DNA from: Proteromonas lacertae | Taxonomy: Eukaryota; Sar; Bigyra; Opalinata; Proteromonadidae | Assembly: GCA_002245135.1 (NCBI GenBank) | Contig: NGBS01000022.1 | Coordinates: 1 to 64,000, forward strand | Length of the DNA: 64,000 nt | Reading direction: 5' to 3' | In this document: in pieces, positions 1-12,709 of the stretch | Layout: each line of letters begins with the position of its first letter | Numbering within the stretch: the first letter of the stretch is position 1 | Position numbers and translations under genes: made by a program | The notes under the pieces: generated by a model | Databases searched by the model: none | Seen by the model: only the letters and a program-made list of their open reading frames with translations | Told to the model about the DNA's origin: nothing

Positions 1-676
1 CTGACAATAATTATCAAGCTCATATGTATTTTAGTTTTTCTTCTTGTTGTGGGTTTATTATGTCCATTAATCTCATTTTTCTTATGACGAATTACTTATG
101 TATGTTATTTCTACTAATTTACAAAGATTCTATCTATAACCCCACAAATATCTTACTCATGAAAATCTAATTTCGTATTAAGGTTATAACTAATTTAAGA
201 AACATGGTTAATAAACTTCATTCAGAATAATTGCATTACAAATAAAATGAATTTCAATTCAAAATAGCCTATATCAAAACTAAAGAAGATGAAAAAATAT
301 GTTCAAAATACCAAAAGCATAAATGATTCAAAATTACTATTTTTATTATTATCACCTGAAAATGGCGCAGTTAATTTACATGCTGTAAATAGCTATAATC
401 CAATATATAATGAATTAGCAAATTACTTAAAGGTCTATGTATTCAAAATTAAATGATACACATTATAATAATAAAACACTGGAATTTTGGAAGTATAATC
501 TAATTATCAAATAACTAGACTACAATAGATAAGATATGTATATGGAAGTTGGATGGAATTTAATTATAATTTTTGTTTTTGTTATATATTCTCACTAATA
601 TTATAGACATTTCGAAAATATAGACAGTAAAAAATGGGAATTATTTGAAAAGATTAAACAGAGAAAAATCTCCAGG
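1..676. other. Left edge, no supported gene
   Basis: No convincing gene. A 55-codon open frame begins with ATG at 289 on the plus strand and could be a first exon ending near the GT at 432, but nothing identifies it. From about 677 rightward the sequence aligns with the coiled-coil gene of module B; leftward it does not. The left breakpoint of copy A is therefore in roughly 600-677. Confidence 0.4.
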
Positions 677-3600
677 AAATAGAATAGCAAACTCAGAGAT
701 GAATTATTGTAAACAGTTGAATCAAACTTAGATGCTCTAGATAGTGATTCTATTGCTTATGAACTTAACAATAAAATCAAATCACTAACATCATATTATA
801 CTCTGATGAAAAAGAAGTATTTTGTATTATTATTATTATGTGATTAGTATAAAATCTTTGGAAATGATAAAATCCAATATTCGATCAGATAAAATAAGAA
901 TTTATGTCAAGTAGAATGTTCAAATGAATATCAAAGAATCGAAGAAGAATATTACAATTCACAAGCAACAGCCAATATAAATGAATTAACTAGAAAGATA
1001 AATCAATATTCAAGTCTTATTAGAAGTCTAGATAAGCAATGGTATATATAAATATTCTATATATTATAGTGCAAAATATGATAAATTAATATCTGAATTT
1101 CCTGAAGAACAAGTTAAGAATGAATTATCATTATTCTTTGATGATAGATTCAAATTATTCAATTGCTAATGAATATGAACAGAATAAAGAATTATTAGAA
1201 CAATTAGAGAAGAATTACACTAATTATCAAGTAAATATCAATCAAAGAAAGAACCAATTATTATTCAATTTTAATGAAAAGAAGTATATTTAAAAATATT
1301 AATCTATTATATTTTAGAAAGAAAATAAACAATTTTAGTCATCATAGTAAAGGAGAACAGTTAAAAATCAATTACAGAATATAATTCAAATTGAAAAATG
1401 GTTTAAAGAACATCATGATTGCGATAATCTCAATTACTTAGAAGGATGTGAAAAATACAATTTATATTGTCTATTCTATGATAAAATAGTTATTCAAGAT
1501 TATTTGTATATTTTTATTGGTATATTGCTATGAAAATAGATCAGCAATAGAAGAAACAATAGATGAATTAGATGAAAAGATAAAACTGAAGAAGAATTTG
1601 AGATGTTAGAGAAAAGCAAATCAGAATTGTTAATGAAATGTTCAAGGATTTAAATTCCAATCAGCTGAAACAAATAAAAGAAAATCAAGATTATGCTACT
1701 ATCAAACCACAGCATTATCAAAATACTATCAATTAAGAGAATTTTCAGAAGAGGAAAGTAGAAAGTATAAAGATGAAATTAATAGTGATGATATAAATAC
1801 TCTTCAAACACTAATTAAAAAGATTCAGGAAGATATTAATAATTTGAATAAAACGAGAAAATCATGTGTAGAAGATGAGATAACTACAACAGGATCATCA
1901 TCAAAAGAAGAAGAAGAAATGCTTAAGCAACATATTGCAGATAAATTGTATTTCAATAATTTTATTGTTAATAGAGATGATATTTTTAAACTAACTGTTG
2001 ATAGTCCTGACTTATTAGATATTTTAAAAAGAATCTCAAAAGATTTAGAAAATAAAGAATTATCAACATTAGAACTGAACGAAATATATGAAAAATGTGA
2101 TAAAATATATAATACTCTATTGGAAAAAGTATATTTAGTTTATTATAATTACATTGTATAGATTGATAATAAAAGAAATGAAAGGACATTAACGCAAGAT
2201 AATACAACATCAACTACAACTGAAGGAACAACAACAACAACTACTACTACTACTTCATCTAATACAACTACTGGAATAACAAAAGATTATGATGATGATT
2301 CTTTCCTTCATTTACTTTTTCTCTTAACAATGAGGAAATAAAACTTCCACATATTAAATCATGTAAACCAAGAATTGTACCAGATGTAAAAGAAATTGAA
2401 TCAGGATTTTCATCTCATTCATATTCTACTTTGGCAGATAATACAAGTAAAATTGAATTGGATGATGGAAATGAATTTGTGTTATACTCATTTCGAAATG
2501 AAGAAAGAGAGTTAATGCAACAAAAGAATGACTTATATAACATTTGCATCAAGACAATAGACATTAGTAAATATAGAGATTATTACCTTCATAATTACAA
2601 TGTAATAAGAAATTAGAAGTATTTTATAAATAATATATTGATAGAAACTCATAGAAGCTATTCCAGATGTGAATAATACAAAGTTAATATTATATAAAAA
2701 CAAATACAACAGTTACTTAAAGAATATAATGAATTAGAATTTCAATCTTGAAGATTTGTTTGAAGAATATGATAATGAGAAGAAAAAAGAAATAAAAGAA
2801 TGTAAAGATCATCTGTATATTTATAAAATAGTTAATCTTAATAGAATAATACTAAATAATGCTGTAAATCAATATCCTGCTGAAGAACAATACAAAGTTG
2901 AAGCAAGAGAAGATTTGAAACATTATAAAGAATGGATAATAAATGAATGTATTAAAACAGATGAAGACTTGGGTGTTTTTAAATTTAAAGAAAAGATATG
3001 GAAGAGATATTAGATAGAATTAAAGTATTTAAATTATTATTATTTGTTATAATATAAAAAAATGTTGAATTTTATCATACATACAAGAGAAATATGATGA
3101 ATAAACAAAGATGGATAATGGATCTGCATAAGAGTATACATACAGATTATTCAGTTGAATTTTCACTTCATAAATCAAAAGAACTATATAATAAACAGAT
3201 AAATACAGTTGATACAAAAGAATATGAAGATGAAATAGAAGAACAAATACCAATCATTATAAATCAACATGTATATCATTATTATTAAATTAACATAGAA
3301 TTATTGTGTAGAAAAGAAGAATGAAGATGAATTATTCTTAGAGAATTTCTCAATGTTATTGTATTTTTATATTTATGCTTAAATTAGACAATATCTCCAA
3401 ATTGCATTAGCAGAGAGTTTAGAATTCAGTATAGATGAGAAGAAGAGAATAAAAAATGATCTTGATTATATGTTAAATGATTTAAAAAGGAGAAGACATT
3501 CAATAAACTTTTATAGAGATTCTAAAAAAAGAATCAAAAAGGATTATAATGAGTTATACAAAAGAATAAAAGTTAGATTATCTAGTTATTATAAAGTAAA

Positions 3601-4251
3601 ATTTGATGTATAAATATTATATATATTGTTTATATAATTTATCTTTATAGAAATGAATCTTTAAAAGTACAGAAGAAATGTTCACCATCATTTGATTTAT
3701 ATAAATTGAAATATTATACAATTGAAATGAAAAAGAAATTAATAAATATAACAGATAAAGATAAATATGATGTGATTGAAGATGAATATGAAAATGTAAA
3801 GGGTTTAATAGAACTAGTAAAAAATAAAGAAGATGCTTTTAGATATGATAAACTTCAATTTGAAAAGAATTTTCTACTTCAAGTAGTCTTTCCAAATGAA
3901 TGTGTATCAATAGAAGAATTCAGCGAAATAAAAAGTTGTAATGATAAAAAGAGAATAACAGAAACTTTACAATAATATGTATATTTTATTCTTCTTATAA
4001 TATGTATAGTTAACAGTAATACATGCTTATTGTACAAAGGAATATATTCAAAGAATATATAGAATATGTGAATGAAATAACTGATAAATATCATCAACTT
4101 CGAGATTAGATAAAGAAATCAAACTATTCTTAATGTTTTTAAGTCATATACAAAACATGATGAGAATTTTTTCTCATTGAATAATATGAATTTATATTTC
4201 TACTCTGAACAAATCAAGATAATGAAAACATCACTAAATATAGATAAATAA
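677..4251 (+). pseudogene. Copy A of the Hsp70/coiled-coil gene, 3' part, frameshifted
   Basis: This is the C-terminal coiled-coil part of the giant gene found intact on the minus strand at 26896-32864, with the same exon-intron layout and stop. Compared with that copy it carries many small deletions. One A is missing in the run at about 709-713. About two bases are missing near 1160, and one each near 1355, 1585 and 1632. Two more are missing near 4036 and 4092. Most fall in or beside homopolymers, so decay and sequencing error are both possible; the stretch from about 1844 to 3960 is largely clean. The Hsp70 part is absent. Translation is rich in Lys, Glu, Asn and Ile, typical of coiled coil. 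Confidence 0.75.
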
Positions 4252-5104
4252 TCTGTAATAATCTAGATTGATTTGCCTCTTATTGTTGTGTTTATTTCCT
4301 CCGAAAAACTCAGATTTGCTTATGTGTGTTAATTCTACAATCTCTGCAGAAAAATTCTATATATTAAGCTAATAATATACATTCAATAATATATCATTTT
4401 ATTATCATCTATATCAACTAATTTTGTAGAATAACTAATATATGGTAAATCTTAAATTAACTATCTACTGATGATTGAGTATAGAATTGTTGATTCTCAG
4501 GTTGTAATCATTTCCAAAATTGATAATCTAACCTTTTGTTTTTCATCATATTACAATAACAAGAAACACTAAAGATTGTTATTTATCAACCTCCTTGTAA
4601 TACTTCATCAACGATCACAAGGTTTCAATGATATTAAAGAATATCCTCATTCATTAACACTTGATAATAACTAATTCAATACAAACCATTCAGTTTCTCA
4701 TTCAGTTGTTCAGTGAGGTTAATATTTTATATTATACTTAAATGATGTGAAATAATCCTTCTGCATTTATTATATTCATATGTATATTATCCATAAGGGA
4801 ATTTGAATCGACATTAATATTCTGTTTACCATTAATATATGCATTTACCTGTGGTTGAATTTAAAAACCAATAATCTATATTTATATTAAATTTCATTGT
4901 CAATAACACTAACTATCACTAAAACTTATTATTCATCATTTACATCATCATGTCATATGCAATATGCATTAATAAATCATAATAGAGTATAATTGTTTTT
5001 ATCACACCATCTGCAATAGAATTATATCACATTTTAAGTTTTGGGTTATTCAAAATTTTGATAAAAATCAAATTTCGTTATTTTTGTTATATATTTCCAT
5101 AAAG
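4252..5104. other. Non-coding spacer with BTB-gene leader
   Basis: No gene is seen. The last roughly 215 bases (from about 4890) are nearly identical upstream of all three BTB copies (compare 34681-34896, and reverse strand 26042-26256), so the promoter and leader were copied with the gene. The earlier part is shared only by copies A and B. Confidence 0.6.
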
Positions 5105-7225
5105 ATGATAATAAAAGTGAATAAAAGCATAAGAGAAGAGGGGTATATTTTATATTTATTTTTATGATAGATTATGTCGAAAATTGGTCGAAAGTGGTTT
5201 TGGTGATATAGAAGTGAAGATTGGAGATAGTCGAATAATGTCAATCAAGTCAATTTTAGTGAATGGAAATGAGACTGTAAAGAAACTGTTGTTAGATTGT
5301 GAGTTTGTTGGAGTTTTGGAGTTATATGAAGAAATCGAAGAAATTGGCTATTATGAGATGGAGAAATACTACAGTGGTGGTGAACTGATAATGTGTAAAG
5401 AGAGTGTATGTGAAGTGTTGATGTTTTGTTTATGTTATTGTGAAAAAGAGATAATAAATGATTGTTATGAATTTGTGAAGAATAATATAGATGATGAAGT
5501 ATTAATGAAATTAATTCATATATGTAATGTATTTGGTGGATGTTTGAGAGAGATAGAAGACTTGAAAAATATGGAAATAGAAAAGCGAGGATATAAATAT
5601 TTATATAAGAATGAATATTTGTTGAGATTAGAAATGAATAATTTGATAGAGATATTAAATATGAGAGATGTGATAATAGTGAATGAGTTATGGTTATTAA
5701 ATCGGTTATTGGAATGGTATAAATTCCAAAAGAATGAGAAAGAAAATAAAGAAATACAAGATGATTTTAAACAATTGATAGAAGAAGATATTGATTGTGA
5801 AAAGATAAAAGAGAAAGAGATAGAAAAAGAGAATAAAGAAATGTTGAAAGACTTGAAAATAGAATTAAAGAAAAATGAATGTAAAAATCATATAGAATTA
5901 TATTTAATAAAAGATGAGAGAATTCAAAATGTAATAATCAACAATTACAATGAAGATAATAAAGAAGAAGAATTTAAAGAAGAAGAAAGAAGAATATTGG
6001 ATAGAATGAAAGAAGAAGAGTTAAATGATGAAATAATGTGTATATTAGAAATGAATAACATAAAGATGAGTGAAATAGTATTGATGATAATGAAATATAA
6101 AAATGTGAAAATGGAAAGTATAAATACTAAAAATATATTTAAATAGAATATATCTCAAATATAGAAAAGAGAAACATGTTGGACAGATTATGTATAGAAT
6201 ATAATGAGAGTAAAAGAAATCGAACAATGAAAAGTATATGTTTGTTTGTTGATGATAAAAAGAATATATCAATAATAGAAAAAGTATGTGGAAAAGAAAT
6301 TCTTTTTAGAATATTGAATGAAGATAATTATTTAAATTCCAAATCCAAAGAAATATTAATAGAATATATAAAAGAAATGAGTATGAGTATGGAAGAAGAA
6401 GAAGAAATGATAAAAATAATGAAAGATAAAGAATTATTGGAAGAATTAAAAACAAAAGAAATCACATCATTTTCATATTCTCAATCAGATTATTCATTTA
6501 TATTAGATGAAGAAATGTTAATAATTCCTTCATTTGATGGAAATCGATGTGAATTTTCAATCAATCCTTCAATACTTGATGGAATAATGATAAATAAAGA
6601 AAATGGAATAATTGATGGAAAAGTGGATAAAGATATAGAAAAGTGTGAATATGAAATTAGTTGTAAGAATATTCTAAATGAAAATAAATTCAAAATATCA
6701 TTAGAATTTAAAGAAGGAAGATTCACAGAATTTAACAAAACTAAAGGAATATTAATCTCAAATAATGGAAAAACAATAACAAATACAATTCGTGGTTTTA
6801 ATCATTGTTATATGAATTTGAAAATGAAAAATGGAATTTATCATATCAAATATCAATTTCATCAAAATGGAAGTGAATTTAATGATATAATGTTAGGATT
6901 ATCAACTAATAATACATATTCTAATAATTGTATTTATGAACTATTAACAACATGTAATTATTATGCATATAAAGGTAAAAGTAAAGATATTACTTATTAT
7001 TGTAATATTGGAAGAGTTGTGAATAAAAATCCAAATTTCAATAATCATAGAGATGGTTCAGTTTATGAAGTGATTGTTGATATGAATAAAAGAGAATTTT
7101 GGATTAGCCATAATAATTCATCTCCTGTTTTACTTGTTAAAGATTTACCTTCTCCATTATATCCATATGCTGTATTAGTATATGAAAACACCTCAATAGA
7201 ATTATTATCAGTTTCTCATCATTAA
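5105..7225 (+). CDS. BTB-SPRY-like protein, copy A (intact)
   Basis: Three exons: 5105-5142, 5171-6117 and 6147-7225, with introns of 28 and 29 nt (GTAT...TAG), encode 687 residues. The start is the ATG at 5105; the downstream open frame by itself has no ATG, and splicing the first intron joins the two in phase. Residues from about 20 to 120 look like a BTB/POZ fold (GDIEVKIGDSRIMSIKSIL near its start), followed by a helical BACK-like stretch (VNELWLLNRLLEWYKFQ) and a Lys/Glu-rich linker. The C-terminal 220 residues resemble a SPRY/B30.2 domain (EVIVDMNKREFWISHN, then LYPYAVLVYENTSIELL). BTB-BACK proteins are commonly Cullin-3 substrate adaptors and SPRY domains bind protein targets, so an E3-adaptor role is plausible but inferred. 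No frameshift, unlike copy B. Confidence 0.82.
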
Positions 7226-7790
7226 AGTTATATAATATGAATTTTTATAACATTTTCATTCTTCATATTGTGTTGCTGTTTATATTTACACATAAACAAA
7301 GAAAATATAAAAATAGCTTGAATTACTATTATGAAGGCTTGATTCTCATTTTTATAAAAATCAAAATAAAAAGTGATGCAATTATTTATTTTAATATAAT
7401 TGACTTTATAATAGTTATGATAAGAAGTAATAAAAAGAATATAGTGAAATGAGGAATAAATTCCATCAGATAACCATTTTTGTGTATTTGAAGTATTTGA
7501 TGTTATTTATTATGATGTTGTTTATCAACATCCAATGCAGCTAATAGAAGTAGTGATATATCACATTTACCTCATTTGAGTTGATAATGATGTATTTATA
7601 TGTAAAATTAGATGTATTATCTGTTTTCTTACCAATCGTTGAATTCCTTTTAAACTGATTTAATTGAATCAATATAACTCGTAATACCTTACCGAAATGG
7701 TTAATTGAGTTTTATTATTTCAAACAGATAAGAATGAAGAATGGTAATATTTGTTGATATTATTCTACAAATGATTGTATTATATTATAT
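7226..7790. other. Spacer between BTB gene and ABCG fragment
   Basis: It is conserved in all three copies (37012-37580; reverse 23353-23917). A 71-codon open frame (7237-7452) recurs in copy C, but its composition (Ile, Phe, Tyr, Lys) matches background AT-rich DNA, so I do not call it a gene. Confidence 0.5.
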
Positions 7791-8217
7791 TGTATATGAT
7801 TCATTTCCACCCAATAAAACAATTTTAATAAAAGATGTAAAAGCTGTTGATTTAACAAGACAAAGTGAAATGAGTGTGAGATCTTCAGCTTCAAAAGTAA
7901 ATTTTAACACAATTTGATTTTTTATTTGAACATATAAAATATACAGTAAAAATTAAAGATGCATCAAGTAAAAAGAAAGATAGATAAAGTATTATTGAAT
8001 GATATAAGTGGATATGTTCTATCTCACAGTATAATAGTGTTAATGTGAGAAAGTGGAGTTGGTAAAAGAACATTATTAGATGTATTAGCAAATAGAAAAA
8101 CACAAAGGAAAGATTGAAGGTAAATTGTTATTGAATGATAAGCGATATAAAATGAAAGATTTATGTATGATAAGTGGATATGTTGAACAACTAGATAGTG
8201 GTTTAGCATTATGTATG
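7791..8217 (+). pseudogene. ABCG transporter fragment, copy A
   Basis: Degenerate start of an ABCG/PDR-type nucleotide-binding domain. The Walker A region reads ESGVGKRTLLDVLANRKT, but the preceding Gly codon is TGA (about 8047), and a frameshift follows directly after the RKT. The same two lesions occur in copies B and C, so the fragment was already dead before it was duplicated. Homology stops at about 8217, where the GC-rich island begins; the Walker B half present in the other copies is missing. Confidence 0.75.
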
Positions 8218-9106
8218 GTAAAGCATCGTTGTACTTTGCATGGATCTTGCATTGCTTTTCGGAAATCATTAGCATCTGGTTCTTCAGCTCCTCGGAGATG
8301 TTCCTCCAGCAATTGAGCTCTCCATTGTAACTCAGGATTTTGAGGAGGCTCTTGAGGTTGTTATTGTTGTTGTTGAACTCCTTGAATTACAACTGCTTGA
8401 GTAGGAATACCTCCTTGAGGGATGCATTGAGGGAACTGAGGGTGTGGAGGTTGATAAGCATTAATAGAGAAGTAATGATGAAAGATAATTACAGGTTGAA
8501 TAAAGTTACCTTCTGTTGTAGCTTCATCCTTTAAGCAGAACATGAAGACTTTAACAACATTATTGTAGATATTCTGCTTAAAGGCAAGAGCTTCATGTTG
8601 CCTCTCTTCCAGAGAGTTGCATTGAGAGTACCTGCTCGGGGAGTTAAAACATAGGTGGCGATGGTAATCTGAAGATGCTTAGGGAAGGTTGGATCTTGTT
8701 GAGTTGCAATGGCTGCATTGTATCATAAGCTCTTGGTAAACATCTCGGTGTTGTTAATATCATACTCAGAGATATTTTCAACCATGACTTAAACATAGAA
8801 GGGTAGTTGATCTCGCTTAAGGAAGTAGTGCCAGTATTTACCACAGATACGGAGTTGGGGCTTCTCAGGTTGTAATTGTCGTTGTTGTTCATCATTGGTA
8901 ACACTGAAGCTGGATTGAAAGAAGGAGCATCAATAGAATACAGCATCAATAGAACCTACAAAGGACACTTTAAAGGAACCTTAGAACCATCCTCGGTTCT
9001 GTTGATGAACTTTTCTTTGGAAGAGTTCTTCTCTTAGAATACTCCTTGAAAGAATTCCGTAGGAGCAGTAAAAGAAACAATCAAATGAATCTTTAACCTT
9101 CAAGCG
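8218..9106 (-). other. GC-rich foreign-looking island with a broken coding signal
   Basis: About 890 bp with GC near 45% (the line at 8281-8340 is 28/60) inside DNA of roughly 25%. It lacks the (TA)n introns and A-runs of its surroundings. On the minus strand there is a protein-like signal split over several frames by stops and shifts, ending in a Gln/Pro-rich part (for example QPPHPQFPQ and a GVQQQQ run). I do not recognise the family. It exactly replaces the rest of the ABCG fragment and the 5' part of the following Hsp70 fragment. Possibilities are an insertion of foreign or viral-like DNA, a decayed gene with different codon use, or an assembly chimera. Confidence 0.55.
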
Positions 9107-9778
9107 TATTTTGAATCAGACAGTAAATATGGATGAAAATGTAAGTTGTGGATGTTGCTATTATAGTTTGATAATAAAAAAATATGGAATGTAAATATAG
9201 AATGGGATATTAGTAAGTATGAAGAGATGTGTAGAATGAATGTTATTAATTTCAATATTAATTCCATTATAAAATCAGATCATTTTGTAAATATTGAAGT
9301 AGATGATGATGATGATAATTATTATCAATTATTAATGATGAATCATAAATGGTTAATTGATAGAAATAAAAATACAAAGGAAGAAGATATGAAAAGAAAT
9401 GATTTTGAAACAGATTGGTATATTATTAATATAATATAATTATTATAAATTATTAAATAGTAATGAGAAAATAAGAAGTATAAATGATAACAATGATATA
9501 AATATGGAATATAAAGAGTTGCTCATTTCATTTATCGAGAGTAAAAAGACAATATTAGAGAATAAAGATATAGTAAATAATAGAATAGCTGTATATCATA
9601 GAATATGTAAACTTTCAACAAAAGATGTGAGTAAAATAATAGAAAAGGAAATAGGATATTGAAAGGTGAAATACAAAGAGATACAAGTAAATACAAAAGA
9701 TGATGAAAACGAAAAGAAAGCATATATAAATATAAATCATAGTAATAATTTACAATTTACATATTCTTTAGAAATATA
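9107..9778 (+). pseudogene. Second partial copy of the Hsp70/coiled-coil gene
   Basis: It aligns with the intact copy on the minus strand (about 31632 down to 30950). It covers the end of the Hsp70 substrate-binding region, the same GTAT...TAG intron (9418-9460) and the start of the coiled coil. A base is lost near 9652 (GAAATAGG against GAAATAAGG), and the acidic Asp/Glu tract of the intact copy is deleted. Homology fades near 9740-9780. This fragment lies downstream of the ABCG fragment, so copy A looks like parts of two tandem modules. Confidence 0.72.
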
Positions 9779-9974
9779 ATCTATGGATTAAGAAGAAGAT
9801 GTTGATGAGTAAGAAAAAGAAAATAATGAAGACATTTAAAACTGTTTATAAAAAATTGAAGAAAATTAAAGTTTTCTAAAATTTTTGATTATTGTTATGA
9901 AAAAAAATTAAAATACACACAAACATACTAATAACTATACACAAAGATTAAATCGAAACATATTAAATGATAAT

Positions 9975-11273
9975 TTATCCAATTTTATAAGGACATTGAA
10001 AAATGTGAATCAACAATCTCAGAGGTTCAATTGATATATGACCACAGTATTTACAAGTGAATTGAGGTTCATTTAATGTATCATATAATCCTATACTAAT
10101 CATAATATCTGCTTGAATCATTGTATATCTCAACATCGATTTGATATACTTCTCAGGAATACTATTCATCTTCCTAACAAACCTAAAAGCTTGACCAAGA
10201 CATGATACTCTATCATTAATAATCGTATAAATGTAAATTATATCTTTGACAGAATAAGTATAATTATAAATTTTAGCATTATTATAATTCATTAATAAAT
10301 GTTTAATATCTTTAGAAGGAAATGGAACATTTAATATTCTAATAAACAAATCCATAGCTTCTTCTAATGTTAATAAATTAATAGAATTACTTAAGTTACA
10401 AATATGAAATAATATAGAAATAATGCTTTCTATTCTTGTATGTAAAGTCCAGTAATTATTTAACTCATTATTTAAATTTTTGAATATACTTTTAGCTTTG
10501 TTATAATAATATTTCTTTAATTGCTTATTCTTCTTTATAAAGGATAAATGAGAATTAACTCTTGTATTAGCATCATATAGAATATTATTCCTATATATTC
10601 GTCTATTTCTTTCTTTTTCTCTTATATCTAACAGCACATTATTCCGTCTAAATATTGATTGTAATAATATGATTTTTTTTTCATCATACTTTAACTTTAA
10701 TTCTTCTATTTCTCTATTCTTTTCAAAATCTGTGAATGGATATACAACATTGTTTGAATTATCTTCTTTGTCATTCTTCTCATTACTACATTTATTCATA
10801 TTACTATTATCCTCACTATTATCTACATCTGGAATATTCGGCAAACTACATCTATACTCGTTTTCTTTAAATCTTGATCCCCTAGCTGCAATTTTTTGGA
10901 TAAGTGATGGCTATATCAATAAAAATAAAAAATATCATACTCCTTGAATTGATCCACTCCTAGAAGACATATTTCTTGATTCATTAACGGAAAGAGAAAT
11001 GGCACTAGTATGGATGGTATTAATTGTAGATGAGCCTGCTTTTATAGAATTCACTGGAACTTCAGGTTTGTATGGCTGAACAGGTGTATTAGGTAAATCA
11101 ACAACTTGGAATTCATGGAACGAATTTCTATCATGATTAACACTCGGTATGCTACCTGTTGAGCATCTTTTCATGGGTCTTGGGGATTTAATTAGATCTT
11201 TTGCAGATGGTTGACTTAAAAACTTCTGCGCAACGCTAAATCTATCTGGCTTTTCTATTAGAGGAGAGTCCAT
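9975..11273 (-). CDS. Unrecognised protein with C-terminal Cys/His motif
   Basis: Two exons (11273-10941 and 10910-9975) with a 30-nt intron at 10911-10940 encode 422 residues; the splice joins two open frames in phase. The N-terminal 110 residues are Ser/Pro-rich and probably disordered. Acidic/Asn-rich and charged helical segments follow, then a mostly helical region. The tail carries C-K-Y-C and, 12-20 residues on, H and C (LLIHIFQC), a possible small zinc site. No family is recognised. It faces the duplicated module and lies 170 bp from the RIB43A gene. Confidence 0.72.
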
Positions 11274-11443
11274 AAGTCATAAACGAATTCTATTTGCTAA
11301 CTGCTGTAATTAGAATAAAAATTACGAATAACAGAATTCTATTTTCGGGTGTTTTATTTCTGCACCAAAATTTTGAAGAATTATCAAAAAATAAAAACAC
11401 AACAAATATTATAAAATACATAAGATATATAAATTACATAAGT

Positions 11444-12622
11444 TTATCTATCACTGATTTCAAATTGACCTAAGAAATCTTCTGTTACAGTTGGTTTATT
11501 AAGATATTCTCTTTCCTCTTTTTTTCTATCTGCTTCCATATGTGCTAGCATCTCATTATATTTCTATAAACAGAATAATACACCATACAAATATAAAATA
11601 TATACATTTCTTTGATCTTGTGCTTCTTTTCTTTCACATTCATCTCTATAAGCTTTAGCAGTAGCATCAGCTCTTTGTTGATCCAAATATCTCTGCCAAT
11701 TAGCTTCATCTTGTCTCTCTCTTTCTCTTCTCTCCTCATCTTCTTGTATTTGTTTTAATTGCATTTCTTTTATTGCTTGTACTTCTTCTGGAGTCATACC
11801 TCTATAGTGATCAGGCCTTTCGTGAAAATCTTCATGATCTTCCCTCATAAACTTCATTGCTATTGTATCTTCTAGTAGAGGTTGGTCACTAATCCATTTA
11901 TTATATGCATCTTCTCTTTCCTTCTTCTCAGCTGCTTGAATTCTATTGAAGTGATTAATTTCATCTTTTTTCTTTGCATCTTCTGCTGCCTTCTTTCTAG
12001 CCATCTCTTCAGCTAATTCACACATACGTTTCACACGTTGTCTTTCTCTTTCCTCTGCTTCTCTCTCTAATCTTCTTCTTTCTTCTAATTCAGCTTGTTG
12101 TTGCTCTGACCATTTCATATTCTGTAGAGCTTGCAATCTTTGACGTTCTGGATATTGTAAATCTTCACCTGCAAATATTTGAGCTGAAGATATTCCTAGT
12201 GTTTGGTCATAATCACCCATTCTTGCTGGTCGATCTGGCTCTGGAGGTACTATTGCCTCAGCTTGTCTTCTATTGAATTGACGCATTTCTTCAGCGTGTT
12301 TTGCTCTATCCATTTCTCTTTCATATTCTATTTCTGCCATTCTTTGACTCAATTCACGCATCTCTTGCTCGTATTTCAGTTGAGCTAATCGTTCTATTTC
12401 TTGCTGCATTTTATGTTCCATAATCTGTTGTTTACGTCCATCTTCTGTTTCTTTACATCTCCTATCACGAAGTTCTTGACATGGTTTTCTTGCTATTTTT
12501 CTGGCTTTGGCAGCTTGGACATGTAATCTATCTTTTAACTCTGTTTCAGTTTCTATTGAATTGCATATAAACCATATTATAAGAATACCTAAAGGTAAAG
12601 GTTCTATAAGGCTCTTCTCCAT
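11444..12622 (-). CDS. RIB43A-like flagellar protofilament-ribbon protein
   Basis: Three exons (12622-12589, 12552-11606, 11563-11444) with introns of 36 and 42 nt encode 366 residues, close to the usual RIB43A size. The protein is an almost continuous charged helix (ERRRLEREAEERERQRV), with a conserved-looking SSAQIFAGEDL segment near residue 165 and RPDHYRGMTPEEVQAIKEMQ later, features I associate with the RIB43A family. RIB43A proteins are microtubule inner proteins of ciliary and flagellar doublets. The ATG at 12622 is the first in frame. The first intron is a multiple of three without a stop, so its retention would add 12 hydrophobic residues. The start is 87 bp from the divergent gene at 12710, so a shared promoter is likely. 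Confidence 0.85.
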
Positions 12623-12709
12623 CAAAAATAGCAAAACGGTTTTTAAAAAATGAAAAAACTAAAACTAATTTTAATCCTTAACCGCATATTTGATTTAAAT
12701 TGATTTAGA

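Noticed and set aside
5184..6146. BTB frame starting at a TTG
   Set aside because: An upstream ATG at 5105 and a 28-nt intron give a proper start; the first frame ends at an intron, not a true stop.
7237..7452. Small frame repeated in copies A and C
   Set aside because: It is conserved only because the whole module is duplicated; the composition is that of non-coding AT-rich DNA and the frame has no homologue features.
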